Notes: generated by a model from the letters alone, not told the origin. A stretch of DNA of 64,000 bases from Tridacna crocea (GCA_943736015.1 OX031063.1:38208672-38272671); one strand, 5' to 3'; shown: positions 23,095 to 32,999, numbered from the stretch's first letter. Numbers and translations are program-made.

Positions 23095-23326
23095 ATTCTT
23101 TTGGTAAACGCCATAAAATAGAATGGGTTGGACAGCGTCGCTGAGTGATTGATTAAAGAACTAGATTTATTTTTCACAACCGATACATAAGAAAAGTCCG
23201 TTGATGCTCTCAAGCAAGTCATCGCATAGTGATCGATCAAGCTGACCTAGGCCGATACTTTTTGCAGATGCATTAAACCACCCTTTCTTAGAGCTCGACT
23301 TATAATTTTTAAACTGAACATTTCAG

Positions 23327-23438
23327 AAGCAACACCAACCTGTGCCAAATCCTGGGGTGGAAGTTATCAACGGTGGATATGGAATCAAAAATCCCAGGTT
23401 TTCTGCTCCGAAAGTACAGGATTTCCCGGAAGAATTTA
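23327..23438 (+). CDS. ovo: ovo, short linker coding exon
   Basis: A 112-bp exon between acceptor AACATTTCAG (ends 23326) and consensus donor GTGAGTG (from 23439). It enters in phase 0 and leaves in phase 1, matching both neighbours. It encodes residues 838-874 (KQHQPVPNPG...FPEEF) and joins the N-terminal region to the zinc fingers. It has no recognised domain. A PAL-B palindrome starts about 65 bases after its donor. The exon is too short to stand out as an open frame and is called from splice signals and phase agreement. Confidence 0.85.
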
Positions 23439-23469
23439 GTGAGTGAAAATACCAACAAGTTACCTCTTA

Positions 23470-23568
23470 TAGGCTGCTAAGCGCGACTGATGGATCTTTT
23501 GTGGACAGTGAAGATCAAGATCAGACTGCAGAGAAAGTGCAGTCTGATCTTAGAACTACACTGTTGGG
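23470..23568. repeat. PAL-B after ovo exon 2
   Basis: Flank GGCTGCTAAGCGCGACTGAT, palindrome 23503-23568; its end merges into the 66-bp tandem repeat. Confidence 0.65.
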
Positions 23569-23806
23569 CAAAGAGATATTTTGACCTAAAATAACTGAAA
23601 AAAAACACATGTTGGACATAGACATACACTGTCGGACATAGAGATATTTTGATCTAACATAACTGAAAAAACACATGTCGGACATAGACATACACTGTCG
23701 GACATAGAGATATTTTGATCTAACATAACTGAAAAAACACGTCGGACATAGACATACACTGTCGGACATAGAGATATTTTGATCTAACATAACTAAAAAA
23801 AATATT
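23561..23806. repeat. 66-bp tandem repeat in ovo intron 2
   Basis: Nearly four units containing ACACTGTCGGACATAGAGAT, ATTTTGATCTAACATAACTG and CGGACATAGACAT. The first unit starts inside the last bases of a PAL-B palindrome. Confidence 0.8.
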
Positions 23807-23905
23807 TTGGTATGTTTTGCTATCGGAATGAAGATATCATATAACTATTTCTGCAACACAATTCTTAATACCCACCTAATATCTTATCATTGCATTTGAC
23901 TTTTA

Positions 23906-24162
23906 TCACAACTCCAATAACAGAAGTTTAGACTGGTCCATACCGAATAAATGTGACTGAAAAAAAAGTGAACTTCTTTTTTAAACAGGTGGAATACATT
24001 GTTGCTAAAGGAAAAAATTAACCTTCGAGCAATGTATCCTTTTCCTATTTTTCAAAGGCCGCCCCCTTTCTTGTGGAGGTTCGTTTAAATTCAGTATTCC
24101 CATGCTATTTTTTATCGGAAGATTGAGGGTCGTATGGTTAGGGTTTATTTGGTAAATAATTT
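23906..24162 (+). mobile_element. PAL-A, decayed copy in ovo intron 2
   Basis: AGAAGTTTAGACTGGTCCA left domain; weak core; ATTTGGTAAATAATTTAG right end. Confidence 0.45.
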
Positions 24163-24679
24163 AGTACCATGCAGAGCTATGTCCAGACTGCTCAGGTGCA
24201 AATGTGGAAAACACAAACGGTAAAAAATACACGGTTAAAAGAAAGCGATTTTTATCTCCTAACATATTTGACAGGAGACCTTTTAAAAAACACGGTTGAC
24301 CCAACTTGTACTCTTTATAAAGAACATATGTCTGCTCTGGACTTGGTCATTAGTTCGACAGTCTGTCCCCGCAAGTTAAGATGACCCCTCCCCGACCGTA
24401 GGGGCATTCAAGAACGATTAAACTTCCCTTTTTTAAAGGTGCACACACCGTAACATTATTACCGTAATTTTCCAACTGTCAACAGAATCTTACGGGGCTC
24501 CCACCATCTGCTATACCCCGTTCACGCGCCCACAATCAACCCAATGACCTTTTCACGTAACCAAAGGTCAAGCTCATTATTTAAGAGCTGGTACCTTAAT
24601 CGATCTGGGTACCTTTTGGCAGTGCCCTGCCTTTTGTTACCATGTTGGCCCATTAGCAAAAAGTCCCAAGAACTAATAC

Positions 24680-24850
24680 AAAAAAAAAGATAAGATTTTG
24701 AAAACATTGTAGGAAAAGGAGAAAATGCCTGTAACCGCCATTTTCTCCTTTTCCAACAATGTTTTCTACCCTTTATGGAATAAATCCGATCATTCGATCA
24801 ACATTTCGTTAAACTTATCTACGTCTGAAAGAATCTAAACGCAAAAAGCC
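24680..24850 (-). mobile_element. PAL-A, core plus partial right domain
   Basis: Core 24697-24763 with centre TGCCTGTAACCGCCA; right domain degraded. Confidence 0.55.
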
Positions 24851-25820
24851 TTGAAAAAATATCCTTTTGAAATGTGGAAACTTAACATTTATGGATGATA
24901 AACATATACTTAAACATGTAGAAACATTGTGAGACTGGAAAAAAAAGCACTTTATTGGTAGTTTTCTGGAAAACGAACGATGGATTTTTCAGACAGTAAT
25001 GTATTGTCAGAGTCTGAAATGTGTACACCCGTCTATTAGGTAAAGGATTTATTAGACTGTCATGTGGCCATTGCATCCATTAGAAAGCTTCATTAACAAA
25101 ATGTCGTCTTAAATTGTTGCGGAGGACATTTTTTTAAGGATGGGCGTTTACCGGAAGTAACAGTTGATGCGTGTTTTCAATTACCGTTACACCATAATTT
25201 TGTGTCTGGGGCATGCCCGGGTCACCTAGAGTGAAAAACTGGTGTCCATTGTCCCCGTTTTCAAATTAATTTTGCAAGATTTTTTTGCCTCTCGATTGTT
25301 AAGAAATTTAAACATTCTTGTTTGTTACTCACCTGTAACCGTTCTGGTTTTGGCGCCACGTTTCTACATTCTACGAAAATAAATTTAGGGAAAAATGTAT
25401 GTTCCATAGCTATATTAACGGGTGCAGTCGCTTTTAACTTCGTATGGTAGTATGGACGATTCTAGGCCTCCAAGATTAACGAACGCTTGTAGTAATGTGA
25501 AAAAAAGAAAATGTTACATTTTATCCAGCTTTAAAATGGCTTCTTGCTGTTTTTGGTGTTATAAGATCTACACAAATTATTTCGGATTGTATGTCCACAT
25601 ATAAGATTCCTGCTTTACCCAAAAGCATGAGCTAGCGCAAAGTTTCGCTGATATTTATTCAAATCGTAAAGTTATACAGTTTAATGCAACTTTTACAGAC
25701 TTGGTACTGGCTTACCTAATCTGATATGCAAAGTTCATTCGTTCTCAATTTAGTGAATGGTTGCCTAAGAGGCAACCAAAAAACAAAAACAAATTCGCAA
25801 TGTGCGACCTGTAACATACA

Positions 25821-25926
25821 AGGCTTTCAACACGCAAAAAGAGGCGTTGGGACATTGGCGTAAAGTTTCGTCAAGGATCAGCCAGCGCAGTCAGTATAGA
25901 TCAAGATCAGACTGCACAGAAAGTGA
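25821..25926. mobile_element. PAL-C half joined to PAL-B half
   Basis: PAL-C runs to AGCCAGCGCAG (25883) and continues directly as a PAL-B arm (TCAGTATAGATCAAGATC). The junction is at the CGCAG/CAGT overlap, suggesting a template switch or deletion. Confidence 0.55.
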
Positions 25927-26078
25927 GGGGCTATTGACGTATTCCGTCCAGGCGGGGGTAAAAATAGAATATTAATATATGTAAATTATTTTGACCCGGG
26001 TCAGATTAAATGAAGTAGATAATAACAAACAAACAATCAAAACAAACATTCAAAATACGAACTATTTTTTATCTGCAG

Positions 26079-26255
26079 CATCCACCGATTCCTCGAAGTT
26101 CATCTGTAAATTCTGTAAGAAGGAATTCCAGCTGCAGCGACTGTTAAACCGCCATCTCAAGTGTCACAGTGACTCGAAACGCTACCTATGTACGTTCTGT
26201 GGAAAAGGCTTTAACGACACGTTTGATCTGAAGCGACACACCAGGATACATACAG
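26079..26255 (+). CDS. ovo: ovo, exon with zinc fingers 1 and 2
   Basis: This exon encodes finger 1 (C884, C887, H900, H904) and finger 2 (C912, C915, H928, H932). The stretch from QLQRLLNRHLKCH through RYLCTFCGKGFNDTFDLKRH is the OVO-family signature, nearly identical to fly ovo and vertebrate OVOL1/2 as I know them; this is the strongest identification in the window. The acceptor TTTTTTATCTGCAG ends at 26078; the donor CATACAG|GTATTT is at 26255/26256. Entry and exit are both phase 1, so the split codon with the previous exon reads Thr and the one with the next exon reads Gly. These fingers bind DNA with fingers 3 and 4. A PAL-A copy begins about 25 bases after the donor. Confidence 0.97.
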
Positions 26256-26279
26256 GTATTTGATCTTTGGCTGATCATA

Positions 26280-26460
26280 AAACTTGAGACTTGTCCGAGT
26301 TGAAACCATTTGCAGATTAATAAGTATGAAGTAAATGTGGTTTAAAATATGAGTTTTGTATTTGAAAGGGTAGAAAACATTGTGGAAGAAAAAGAAAATG
26401 CTGGTCATACCAGCATTTTCTTTGTCCCACAATGTTTTCAAAAGCTTATTTTTTTTATCA
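26280..26460 (+). mobile_element. PAL-A, worn copy after the finger 1-2 exon
   Basis: Left domain (GAGACTTGTCCGAGTTGAAA), core 26375-26441 with an imperfect second arm; followed by a T-run. It starts about 25 bases after the ovo donor at 26256. Confidence 0.65.
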
Positions 26461-26473
26461 GTGTAAATATTAC

Positions 26474-26597
26474 TACTTTACCCAAAATGTTTTCTACCCT
26501 TTCCAAATCGAATTTCAATTTTTGATTCACATGTATTTTGTCGTCTGCAAAATAATGCGCTCTAGTCTTAAATTATGACGTTTGATAAAGAGTTAAA
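26474..26597 (-). mobile_element. PAL-A, right half
   Basis: From the second core arm (AATGTTTTCTACCCTTTCC) to GATAAAGAGTTAA; left half absent. Confidence 0.6.
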
Positions 26598-26845
26598 CCT
26601 CCCTTTTCACAGAGCGTGATTCAAATATAAAACCAAAATCTGTGGGGAAGATTTCGTAACATAGACGGGACCATCAACAAACAGGTGCGACTTTTGATTT
26701 CGTTTCGGATAATAATTTCTGTAAATAAAAACCGCTACTTGCAAATAAATGTTTTATTTCCTATCGCTTTTGTAAAAAACAACCGCGATCTTCCCAGCAT
26801 GCAATTTGCATGTCATTATCTATTTATATCATTTGTATTTAGCAT

Positions 26846-27067
26846 TGTACCAAGCGATCTAGATTTTCAACGATTTCGAGAAAAGATCCAACTGAAAACA
26901 ATGTAGGAAAAGGAGAAAATGCTAGTAACCAGCATTTGCTCCTTTTCCTACAATGTTTTCTAAACTAATATAGACATGTTACATTATTTTAGTCACGCTT
27001 AATTTGTCGTCTGCAAATGCTTTCAATTTGAACAAGTCTGAAATTTAGTCGTTTGGTACGAAGTTAA
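26846..27067 (-). mobile_element. PAL-A, near-complete copy
   Basis: Left end worn; core 26892-26958 with matched ATGTAGGAAAAGG / CCTTTTCCTACAT changes; ends GGTACGAAGTTAA. Confidence 0.7.
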
Positions 27068-27099
27068 CGCTCTGTCAGACGACGCGGGTTTAGAGTCTA

Positions 27100-27187
27100 T
27101 TTGAAAGCAGTTACAGACGAGAAATGAAAGACGTCTCAAAAAGTGGGCGTTCTCTAAAACATTGTGGGAAAAGGCAGAAAATGCAGG
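27100..27187 (+). mobile_element. PAL-A, left half
   Basis: GAAAGCAGTTACAGACGAG through ACATTGTGGGAAAAGGCAG, ending in the first arm. Confidence 0.5.
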
Positions 27188-27529
27188 AAGTTTTCTTTGT
27201 AAAGCTGAAGTGATGATACTATTTGTAGTGTTATACGTGCAGTTTTTCACGTGTATTTACTTTTTCTGCGCATTGATTTCTCCAGCCGGAAATATCAAAT
27301 TTATTTTCGCGCATAATTGTGCGTTTCCATGTTTCAGGGATACAATATACCGGATATCTCTTTGAAAAGATAGTTTTCTTGTACGCTAATTCTGGTAACG
27401 CCAAATACATTTGAGCCATGCTCTAGCATAAGGGGGCTTAATGGATCTCCGTAATGTATGACGCCAATAAAGTCATCACATAATTTTGGATCCATAAATG
27501 TCACTTTCTTTTTAACAACCTGCTTAAAA

Positions 27530-27590
27530 CTGAGGTTGACTGGTCCTTGAACAAACAGAAAATTGACCAGTTGCAAAAAGTTTCGGCCCT
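27530..27590. mobile_element. PAL-D, truncated half
   Basis: ACTGGTCCTTGAACAAACAG to GTTTCGGCCCT, where a CTC-rich tract takes over. Confidence 0.5.
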
Positions 27591-27655
27591 CCTCCTCCTG
27601 TTCCTCCTTCTCCTCCTGCTCCTGCTTCTGCTCCTCCTCCTCCTCCTCCTCCGTC
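27588..27655. repeat. CTC/CTG-rich tract
   Basis: CCTCCTCCTG and CTCCTGCTTCTG units; polypyrimidine strand on plus. Confidence 0.85.
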
Positions 27656-27836
27656 TTCATCCCAACCACCATTTCTCTATGATGTTCATAATGAAATGCT
27701 TTATTGACCGTGGAATCTGTATTAAATTAAGAAATATACTGTAAGATAATTAAAAGTACTTCAAAATTTTCTGCAAAATCATTTCCCTTTTCACGAGCGT
27801 TAAAGACGGCTTGCCAGTCAGTATCTCAGTATATAA

Positions 27837-28101
27837 GGCTTGCAACACGCGAAAAGGGGCATACTCGCGGACGTTTGCGTAAAGTTTCGTCTTGGATAAG
27901 CCTGCGCAGTTCGCACAGGCTAATCCGAGACGGCACTTTACGACTACAGTAGATTTTGTGCTAAAGTAGACTTGTGCAAAACAGAAAATTACATAAAAGC
28001 GGAAAGTGTCGTCTCGAATCAGCCTGCGCGGACTGCGCAGGCTGATCCGAGACGACACTTTACGCAAATGTCCGAATACCCCTTTTCACGTGTTGCAAGC
28101 C
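27837..28101. mobile_element. PAL-C, full copy
   Basis: About 265 bp with inverted ends GGCTTGCAACACGCG / CGTGTTGCAAGCC. Each half has its own GC-rich palindrome built from AGCCTGCGC and GCGCAGGCT, flanked by GTCG/CGAC and CTTTACG. This gives a two-stem layout separated by an AT-rich middle (CAGAAAATTACATAAAAGCGG). No coding capacity; a MITE by structure. Confidence 0.8.
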
Positions 28102-28104
28102 ACG

Positions 28105-28815
28105 TAAGGCTTGTCATAAAGATAAGTTGTAAATTCCGATATTACGGGCCATATTTCACAATATACCAATAAATATGGACATAAAAACCCGTTCAGATAC
28201 CATCTACAGTTTCAATATGTAAATCAGTAACGTTTTTCATTGTGCCACCGTTTGATATAATGGCCATCTTGCCCCGTTTATTGCACCTTTTTATCCCATT
28301 TCGGCTTCTCCCTCTGTTATTTCTAAAACCATTTAACCCCTAACCATAGCAGCTTATTTCAGAAGAACGAAATACTGAAGTGTTACATATAGACTAGATA
28401 TCGAAAGAGCTGGGGGTGGGGGGGAGGAAAGAGGGGAACGGTCTTTATTCAAGAGGCAAGAGGTGGAAACAAGGATAGGTGCTTTGGTGAGCGGTGGGCC
28501 AATCCAATCGCTTCTTTTTCCACAGAATGTTCAAAATCTATCTAAAGTAAAGTCGCAAAAACGAGAGACGGGTACAACATTGCACAAACATTGATTTTAA
28601 CAAGATTCACGCCCAACGAGGATTCAAAGTAAAGCTTATTAAAAGCACGAGCGCGTAGCGCGTTTTATGAACGTTTTGATACGAAGATATAATGTATTTC
28701 AATCATTTTATTAAACGAGCAATTTCATAATGTTAACACCGTGACAAAACTAACGCATATACCTGTACAGAAAAAAGGGTACCAACTGGACCAGTGTTGA
28801 AAGTATAAGGGGCGA
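28105..28815. other. no feature seen within ovo intron 3
   Basis: Unique-looking AT-rich sequence with a G-run near 28415. Confidence 0.5.
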
Positions 28816-28819
28816 TATG

Positions 28820-29050
28820 TTAACTATTTAAAAGATGACAAAATTTTAGATTCGTCCAAACTTAAAGCATTTGCAGACGACAAGTTAAAGTTGTTTCAAA
28901 TGAAGAAATTTGTTCGTAGTAGGGCCGAAAACATTGTTGAAAAAGGAGAAAATGCTGGTTACCAGCATTTTCTCCTTTTTCCACAATGTTTTCGGAAGCT
29001 TGCCTCCTCAGGGACGTTAAAACACGAGGTTATTTGGGAAAGGGTTTTAA
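28820..29050 (+). mobile_element. PAL-A, full copy
   Basis: 231 bp, TTAA at both ends, core 28928-28992. Confidence 0.83.
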
Positions 29051-29304
29051 ACGTAAGACCGGAAGTGGGTACATTTCAAAAGGAAGCGCTTTCTAAAAGC
29101 CAACAATGGCCGAAATGGGGTTAAATACGGTACAACCGGGGTGTAAGTACATAATTGTCGGTTCTAAATGCATTAATAACCATTAATAACCTTATCTGAT
29201 CTTATTAATGTCGCTTTTTTTTTTTGGTTATGGAATTCAAAGCCTGGTTTAACTATTTCAGCGGCATGGGCGAAAATGGGAGGCCATTTGTTAACGGCAT
29301 AGGC

Positions 29305-29356
29305 CAAGATCAGATAGCACAGAATGTGCAGTCTGATCTTGAATCTGTACAGTCGT
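29305..29356. repeat. PAL-B, shortened; second trace at 29506-29556
   Basis: GCCAAGATCAGATAGCAC and inverse GTGCAGTCTGATCTTGAATC. Confidence 0.5.
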
Positions 29357-29735
29357 CTTAGTGAGTCAAGTCTATATTAGGTGTAAATATGTTTTACTTT
29401 ACGCAGGTTTTTAGCCGTCGAAAAAAGTAGGATTTCTACATTTGTTATTGAAAATGTTAACCTTTGCTTGACTTTGCTTAAATTTTAGCTTCTCTCTTTG
29501 TAGCTAGAATAGATCAAGATCAGGCTGCGCGGAATACTAGTATATAAATCTGATCTCCTCAACTCATAATAATGTTTGGTTTTAGCAAGTTATAATTCAA
29601 ATTGTATCACACCTGGTCACTCTAAAGGTACTGATTACTAACTGAAAATGCTCATTTTTAAAATTTTAATCAATTAACAAGAAGTACATGAATGAGAGAG
29701 CTGTCGCCGTGACGGAAATATTGCAAGAAAAGACG

Positions 29736-29963
29736 TTAATCCATTACCACACAATCCCTACTTTTGACGACCCTGAGAAAGAAGCCTCTATAAAACATTG
29801 TGGGAAAAGAAGGAAATGCTGGTAACCAGCATTTTCTCCTTTTCCCACAATGTTTTCTACCCTTCACAAAACAAATTTCAAATTTTCAGTCACTTTTACT
29901 TTGTTGTCTGCAAATGCTTTTAATTCAGACAGACCAAAATACTGTAGTTTGGTAATGAGTTAA
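29736..29963 (-). mobile_element. PAL-A, full copy before the finger 3 exon
   Basis: 228 bp, TTAA at both ends; ends about 107 bases before the ovo acceptor at 30070. Confidence 0.85.
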
Positions 29964-30070
29964 ACAATATTCTTGAACGCAAACAAAGGAAAATACAAAA
30001 CAAGTATTGTGAAGTATGAATCAAACGGTAAGGGTATTAAATGATCATTTTTTTTTCTCCATATTTGCAG

Positions 30071-30195
30071 GAGTCAAGCCGTACAAGTGTCCGTCGTGTG
30101 AAAAAGCCTTTACCCAGAGGTGTTCGCTCGAGTCCCATGCCAGGAAGGTGCACGGCGAAGAGCTCCCATACGGCTATAAGGAAAGAAGAACAAAG
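30071..30195 (+). CDS. ovo: ovo, exon with zinc finger 3
   Basis: This exon encodes finger 3 (C940, C943, H956, H961) in [22 protein letters not shown], then the YGYKERRTK linker characteristic of OVO proteins. The acceptor TCCATATTTGCAG ends at 30070 and the donor ACAAAG|GTGGGT is at 30195/30196. The exon enters in phase 1 (completing Gly934) and leaves in phase 0. The intron before it is 3.8 kb and filled with PAL-A, PAL-B and PAL-C copies. Confidence 0.96.
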
Positions 30196-30519
30196 GTGGG
30201 TTTTACCCTAAACCACACGGTCCGGAGTTTTAGTGTCTCTGTGAATATTTGATTGGTTGATAAATTAAATTGTATTTAACGCTGTTTTCAACATTTTTAT
30301 CACATGGTTAGCTCACATATTATTCATTCCCAAACAAGAGTTTCACCAACCCTGAAATAGAAAGCTTTTGAAGACAATGTGGGGAAATGGAAAACTTTGT
30401 GTTAATTAAAACGACCTTTAAACATGTCGAATATGCTATATAACTTGTCTAGTTTAAATTGTTCCCAGCTAAAATACAAATTTAAGCTCTGTCTGGATTA
30501 GGTGATATAATAATTTAAT

Positions 30520-30740
30520 GGCATGTAACACGCGAAAAAAGCATTTCGACTTTTGCGTGAAATGTCGTCTAGGATCAGCTTGCACAGTCCCAGCAGGCTA
30601 ATCCGAAACGACACTTTCCGTTTTTCATCTAATTTTCTGTTTTGTGCTAGCATACCAAAGGACAAAATCTAATGTAGTCGTAAGGAGCCGGACATTTTAC
30701 GCAAATGTCCGTATGCCCCTTTTCGCATATCGCACGGCAT
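30520..30740. mobile_element. PAL-C, worn copy in ovo intron 4
   Basis: GGCATGTAACACGCG start, one worn GC palindrome, and CCGGACATTTTACGCAAATG to TCGCATATCGCACGGC at the far end. Confidence 0.65.
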
Positions 30741-30784
30741 ATTATGTTGTATTGAAATCTCTGCCACGATAGCCATTTTCAACC

Positions 30785-31080
30785 CTTCTCAACGAAGTAG
30801 AGGGGTTATACTGGAATCGCCGTGGCTGCCTGTCCGTCCGTCTTTTCGTGGACACAAATTTGTCCTTAGGGTTACTCCAATAGATTTTCTCGGACTGAAC
30901 TCAAATTTACACACAAGGATCCTATTTATATATATATGAACGTGTGCTTGTGCGATTTTCATGACCTTGCCTCGATTTCTGGTGGAACTATCTCACCTTA
31001 ATCTTTTTGAATTCTTACCACTGTACTAAACCATTCTGCATTCTGTGACAAAGACCTGTTTCTGTGACAAGGAGCTGGTG
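30785..31080. repeat. dispersed mollusc-type repeat
   Basis: AGAGGGGTTATACTGGAATC..GGCTGCCTGTCCGTCCGTC and the TTACTCCAATAGATTTTCTC context resemble widely dispersed bivalve repeats known to me. No second copy is in the window to confirm it. Confidence 0.35.
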
Positions 31081-31160
31081 GTTGGGGGGTATAATCACTT
31101 TTAGCGATAGCTCTAGTTTATTTGATGATTAGCTTGGTACAATGCATCACTAGAGATGAA

Positions 31161-31389
31161 TTAATCTTTTACCACACAATGACGACTTTTGACGACCTTG
31201 TGGTGGAAGCCTTTTGAAAACCTTGTGGGAAAAAGAGAAAAATGCTGGTAACCAGCATTTTCTCCTTTTTCCACAATGTTTTCTACCCTTCCCAAATCAA
31301 ATTTCGATTTTTCAGCCACATTTATTCTGTCGTCAGCAAATGCTTTCAATTTGGACCAGTCTATAAATTTGTTGTTTGGTCAAAGTTAA
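31161..31389 (-). mobile_element. PAL-A, full copy before the last ovo exon
   Basis: 229 bp, TTAA at both ends; ends 51 bases before the acceptor at 31440. Confidence 0.85.
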
Positions 31390-31440
31390 AGCCCCAGAAC
31401 GCCAGAGCACAGCTTATTTATTTTCTTTGCTTATTTGCAG

Positions 31441-32301
31441 GTGTATGTTTGTGAAGAGTGTGGACACGCAACCCCCGACCCGGAAGTACATTTTCAACAT
31501 CTAAAAGACAATCATCCATACAACCCCGCTCTGACTCGCTGCCATGACAAGCGACAGTTCAAATTCAGGTACGAAAAACCGGAAACGGAATCATGTGCAG
31601 ATAGTCCTTCTGGTGAATCGATAGTGATGACGTCATATTGCAGTGACGTCGACGTCGACAAAATGGACGATAAAGACTTGTCAAGGAATACGCAATCAAC
31701 AGAATCTGAAACCGCTGATCGCCAAAACTTTGAGACAATCAACAGTTCTGAGCTAACAGACGTTAGACATAGTTCAAACTATCAACAAACAGGCATTGAG
31801 GTGGCAACTGTGAAAGTTAAAGACAAAGACAGGGAGAGAGACATTAAACAAATAGTGTGTACAAATAATGAATTAAAGAAGCGGCCTTTAACGGAGACAG
31901 ACGTACGCAGTTCTCCACGCAAAAAGCAGAAACAACTTGATTCTCCGAAAAAATCTGGCAAAAACTCTTCTCCTGTCAAAGTGAGACCATTGCACTTCGG
32001 TGACCGACCTGCCATATTGTCTCCAAGATTCGATACCGAGAATATGGTATCTTCACAACAATCACAACCCGTAATAAAGAAACAGCCGCTAGGCTCACTG
32101 ACTCAGAACACGATTCATCTGAACGGAAGTGATATCAGACAACCATCAAAGGCGATTATGTCCCTAGGTCCCTTGACTCAAAATACAGTAAGGGTATTTG
32201 CAAGTGATATCAGACAACCTTCAAAACCAGTTCTGTCGAATCAGCCAGTGATTACCAGATTCCCATTGGGGAACACAAGTCAAAATACACAGTGGCGTTA
32301 G
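31441..32301 (+). CDS. ovo: ovo, last coding exon: zinc finger 4 and C-terminal tail
   Basis: Acceptor TTCTTTGCTTATTTGCAG ends at 31440. The exon begins VYVCEECGH and gives finger 4 (C979, C982, H995, H1000), which is C-X2-C-X12-H-X4-H as expected for OVO. The tail (to residue 1261) is hydrophilic and has a likely nuclear localisation segment (SSPRKKQKQLDSPKKSGK). It also holds two adjacent ~25-residue repeats, each with LTQNT followed by SDIRQPSK. The stop is TAG at 32299-32301. No clear AATAAA was seen in the next kilobase, so the 3' UTR end is not set. The tail is much longer than in vertebrate OVOL proteins, which end soon after finger 4. Confidence 0.95.
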   Translation: MYVCEECGHATPDPEVHFQHLKDNHPYNPALTRCHDKRQFKFRYEKPETESCADSPSGESIVMTSYCSDVDVDKMDDKDLSRNTQSTESETADRQNFETINSSELTDVRHSSNYQQTGIEVATVKVKDKDRERDIKQIVCTNNELKKRPLTETDVRSSPRKKQKQLDSPKKSGKNSSPVKVRPLHFGDRPAILSPRFDTENMVSSQQSQPVIKKQPLGSLTQNTIHLNGSDIRQPSKAIMSLGPLTQNTVRVFASDIRQPSKPVLSNQPVITRFPLGNTSQNTQWR

Positions 32302-32930
32302 CGTTTGGAATGTTTAATGGACCAGGTAGACTTTGAGAATATGCAAAACAGATCTCAAAAGCTCAGTAAATGCCAAAATAGCAAAGCCGTTGTCATATTA
32401 CATTGAAATTTAAATAGTATCACTTAAAAGTGTGGAAAATATGGTGGAGATGACAGTCTGTTATCATGTGGTCTGGCCGTATGTTAGTCGCTGGAACAAA
32501 AAAAAAATAGGCAAAAAGTAAACTAAAGACCCAGCTACCTGGCAGGTTTTAACATAGTTTTAAGATTAGTTTCTCTGTCAGCGACTGTCACTTGGACCGA
32601 TTGATGTCTTCACAATAATTTCGATACTTTTAAATGGTATGATATAAATTCATATGTATTTAAACACCTGCTGTGTTTACATTTTGCCTTTATTATTTTG
32701 ATATTTGAAAATTAACAAAAAAACCTGGTTAGATGATTTGGACAAGACGGCTTTGCAAGGATGTATTTATGTATCGAACAGTTGAGTGACTGCATTTCTT
32801 TCGTGACAAGATTGCTTTCTGCTACAAATTTGTCCTACTTGTTACCAGACAACACAATATTAGACTCGTTCTTGAAAAAAAAAGCCTTAATTTTCAACAT
32901 CAAAGCTATTACAAAAATTTGTCACCATAT
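32302..32930 (+). other. probable ovo 3' UTR and downstream
   Basis: AT-rich, no repeat family seen, no clear AATAAA. Transcript end cannot be placed. Confidence 0.35.
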
Positions 32931-32998
32931 TGGACTGTGTAGATCCAAGATCAGACTGCACGGGACCGTGCAGTCTGATCTTGGATCTACACAGTCCG
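32931..32998. repeat. PAL-B, perfect 68-bp palindrome
   Basis: The arms TGGACTGTGTAGATCCAAG.. and CTTGGATCTACACAGTCCG meet at GGGACCGT with essentially no mismatch. Both arms differ from the family in the same way (GGACTGTG / CACAGTCC). Confidence 0.78.
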
Positions 32999-32999
32999 C

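Larger units (their letters stand above)
21896..23326 (+). other. ovo intron 1
   Basis: Intron between the first two coding exons. It contains PAL-A (21959-22186), a tRNA-derived SINE (22196-22430), a PAL-I palindrome (22561-22649) and a 24-bp minisatellite (22861-23094). Confidence 0.85.
23439..26078 (+). other. ovo intron 2
   Basis: The 2.6-kb intron holds PAL-B (23503-23568), a 66-bp tandem repeat, worn PAL-A copies (23906-24162, 24680-24763) and a PAL-C/PAL-B junction (25821-25926). Bases 24163-24679 and 24850-25800 show no supported feature. Confidence 0.85.
26256..30070 (+). other. ovo intron 3
   Basis: The 3.8-kb intron separates the exon for fingers 1-2 from the finger 3 exon. It carries PAL-A at 26280, 26474, 26846, 27100, 28820 and 29736; PAL-D at 27530; a CTC-rich tract at 27588; PAL-C at 27837; and PAL-B at 29305 and 29506. 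Bases 28105-28815 look mostly unique. Confidence 0.9.
30196..31440 (+). other. ovo intron 4
   Basis: The 1.2-kb intron contains a PAL-A fragment (30330-30400), PAL-C (30520-30740), a dispersed mollusc-type repeat (30785-31080) and a full PAL-A (31161-31389) ending about 50 bases before the acceptor. Confidence 0.9.

Noticed and set aside
22820..23144. Several frames of repeated FCVSMEDIF-type peptides
   Set aside because: 24-bp minisatellite inside ovo intron 1.
25991..26263. ATG-initiated 90-residue zinc-finger protein at 25991
   Set aside because: The part before 26079 is intron read-through and the end after 26255 is past the donor; it is an internal ovo exon.
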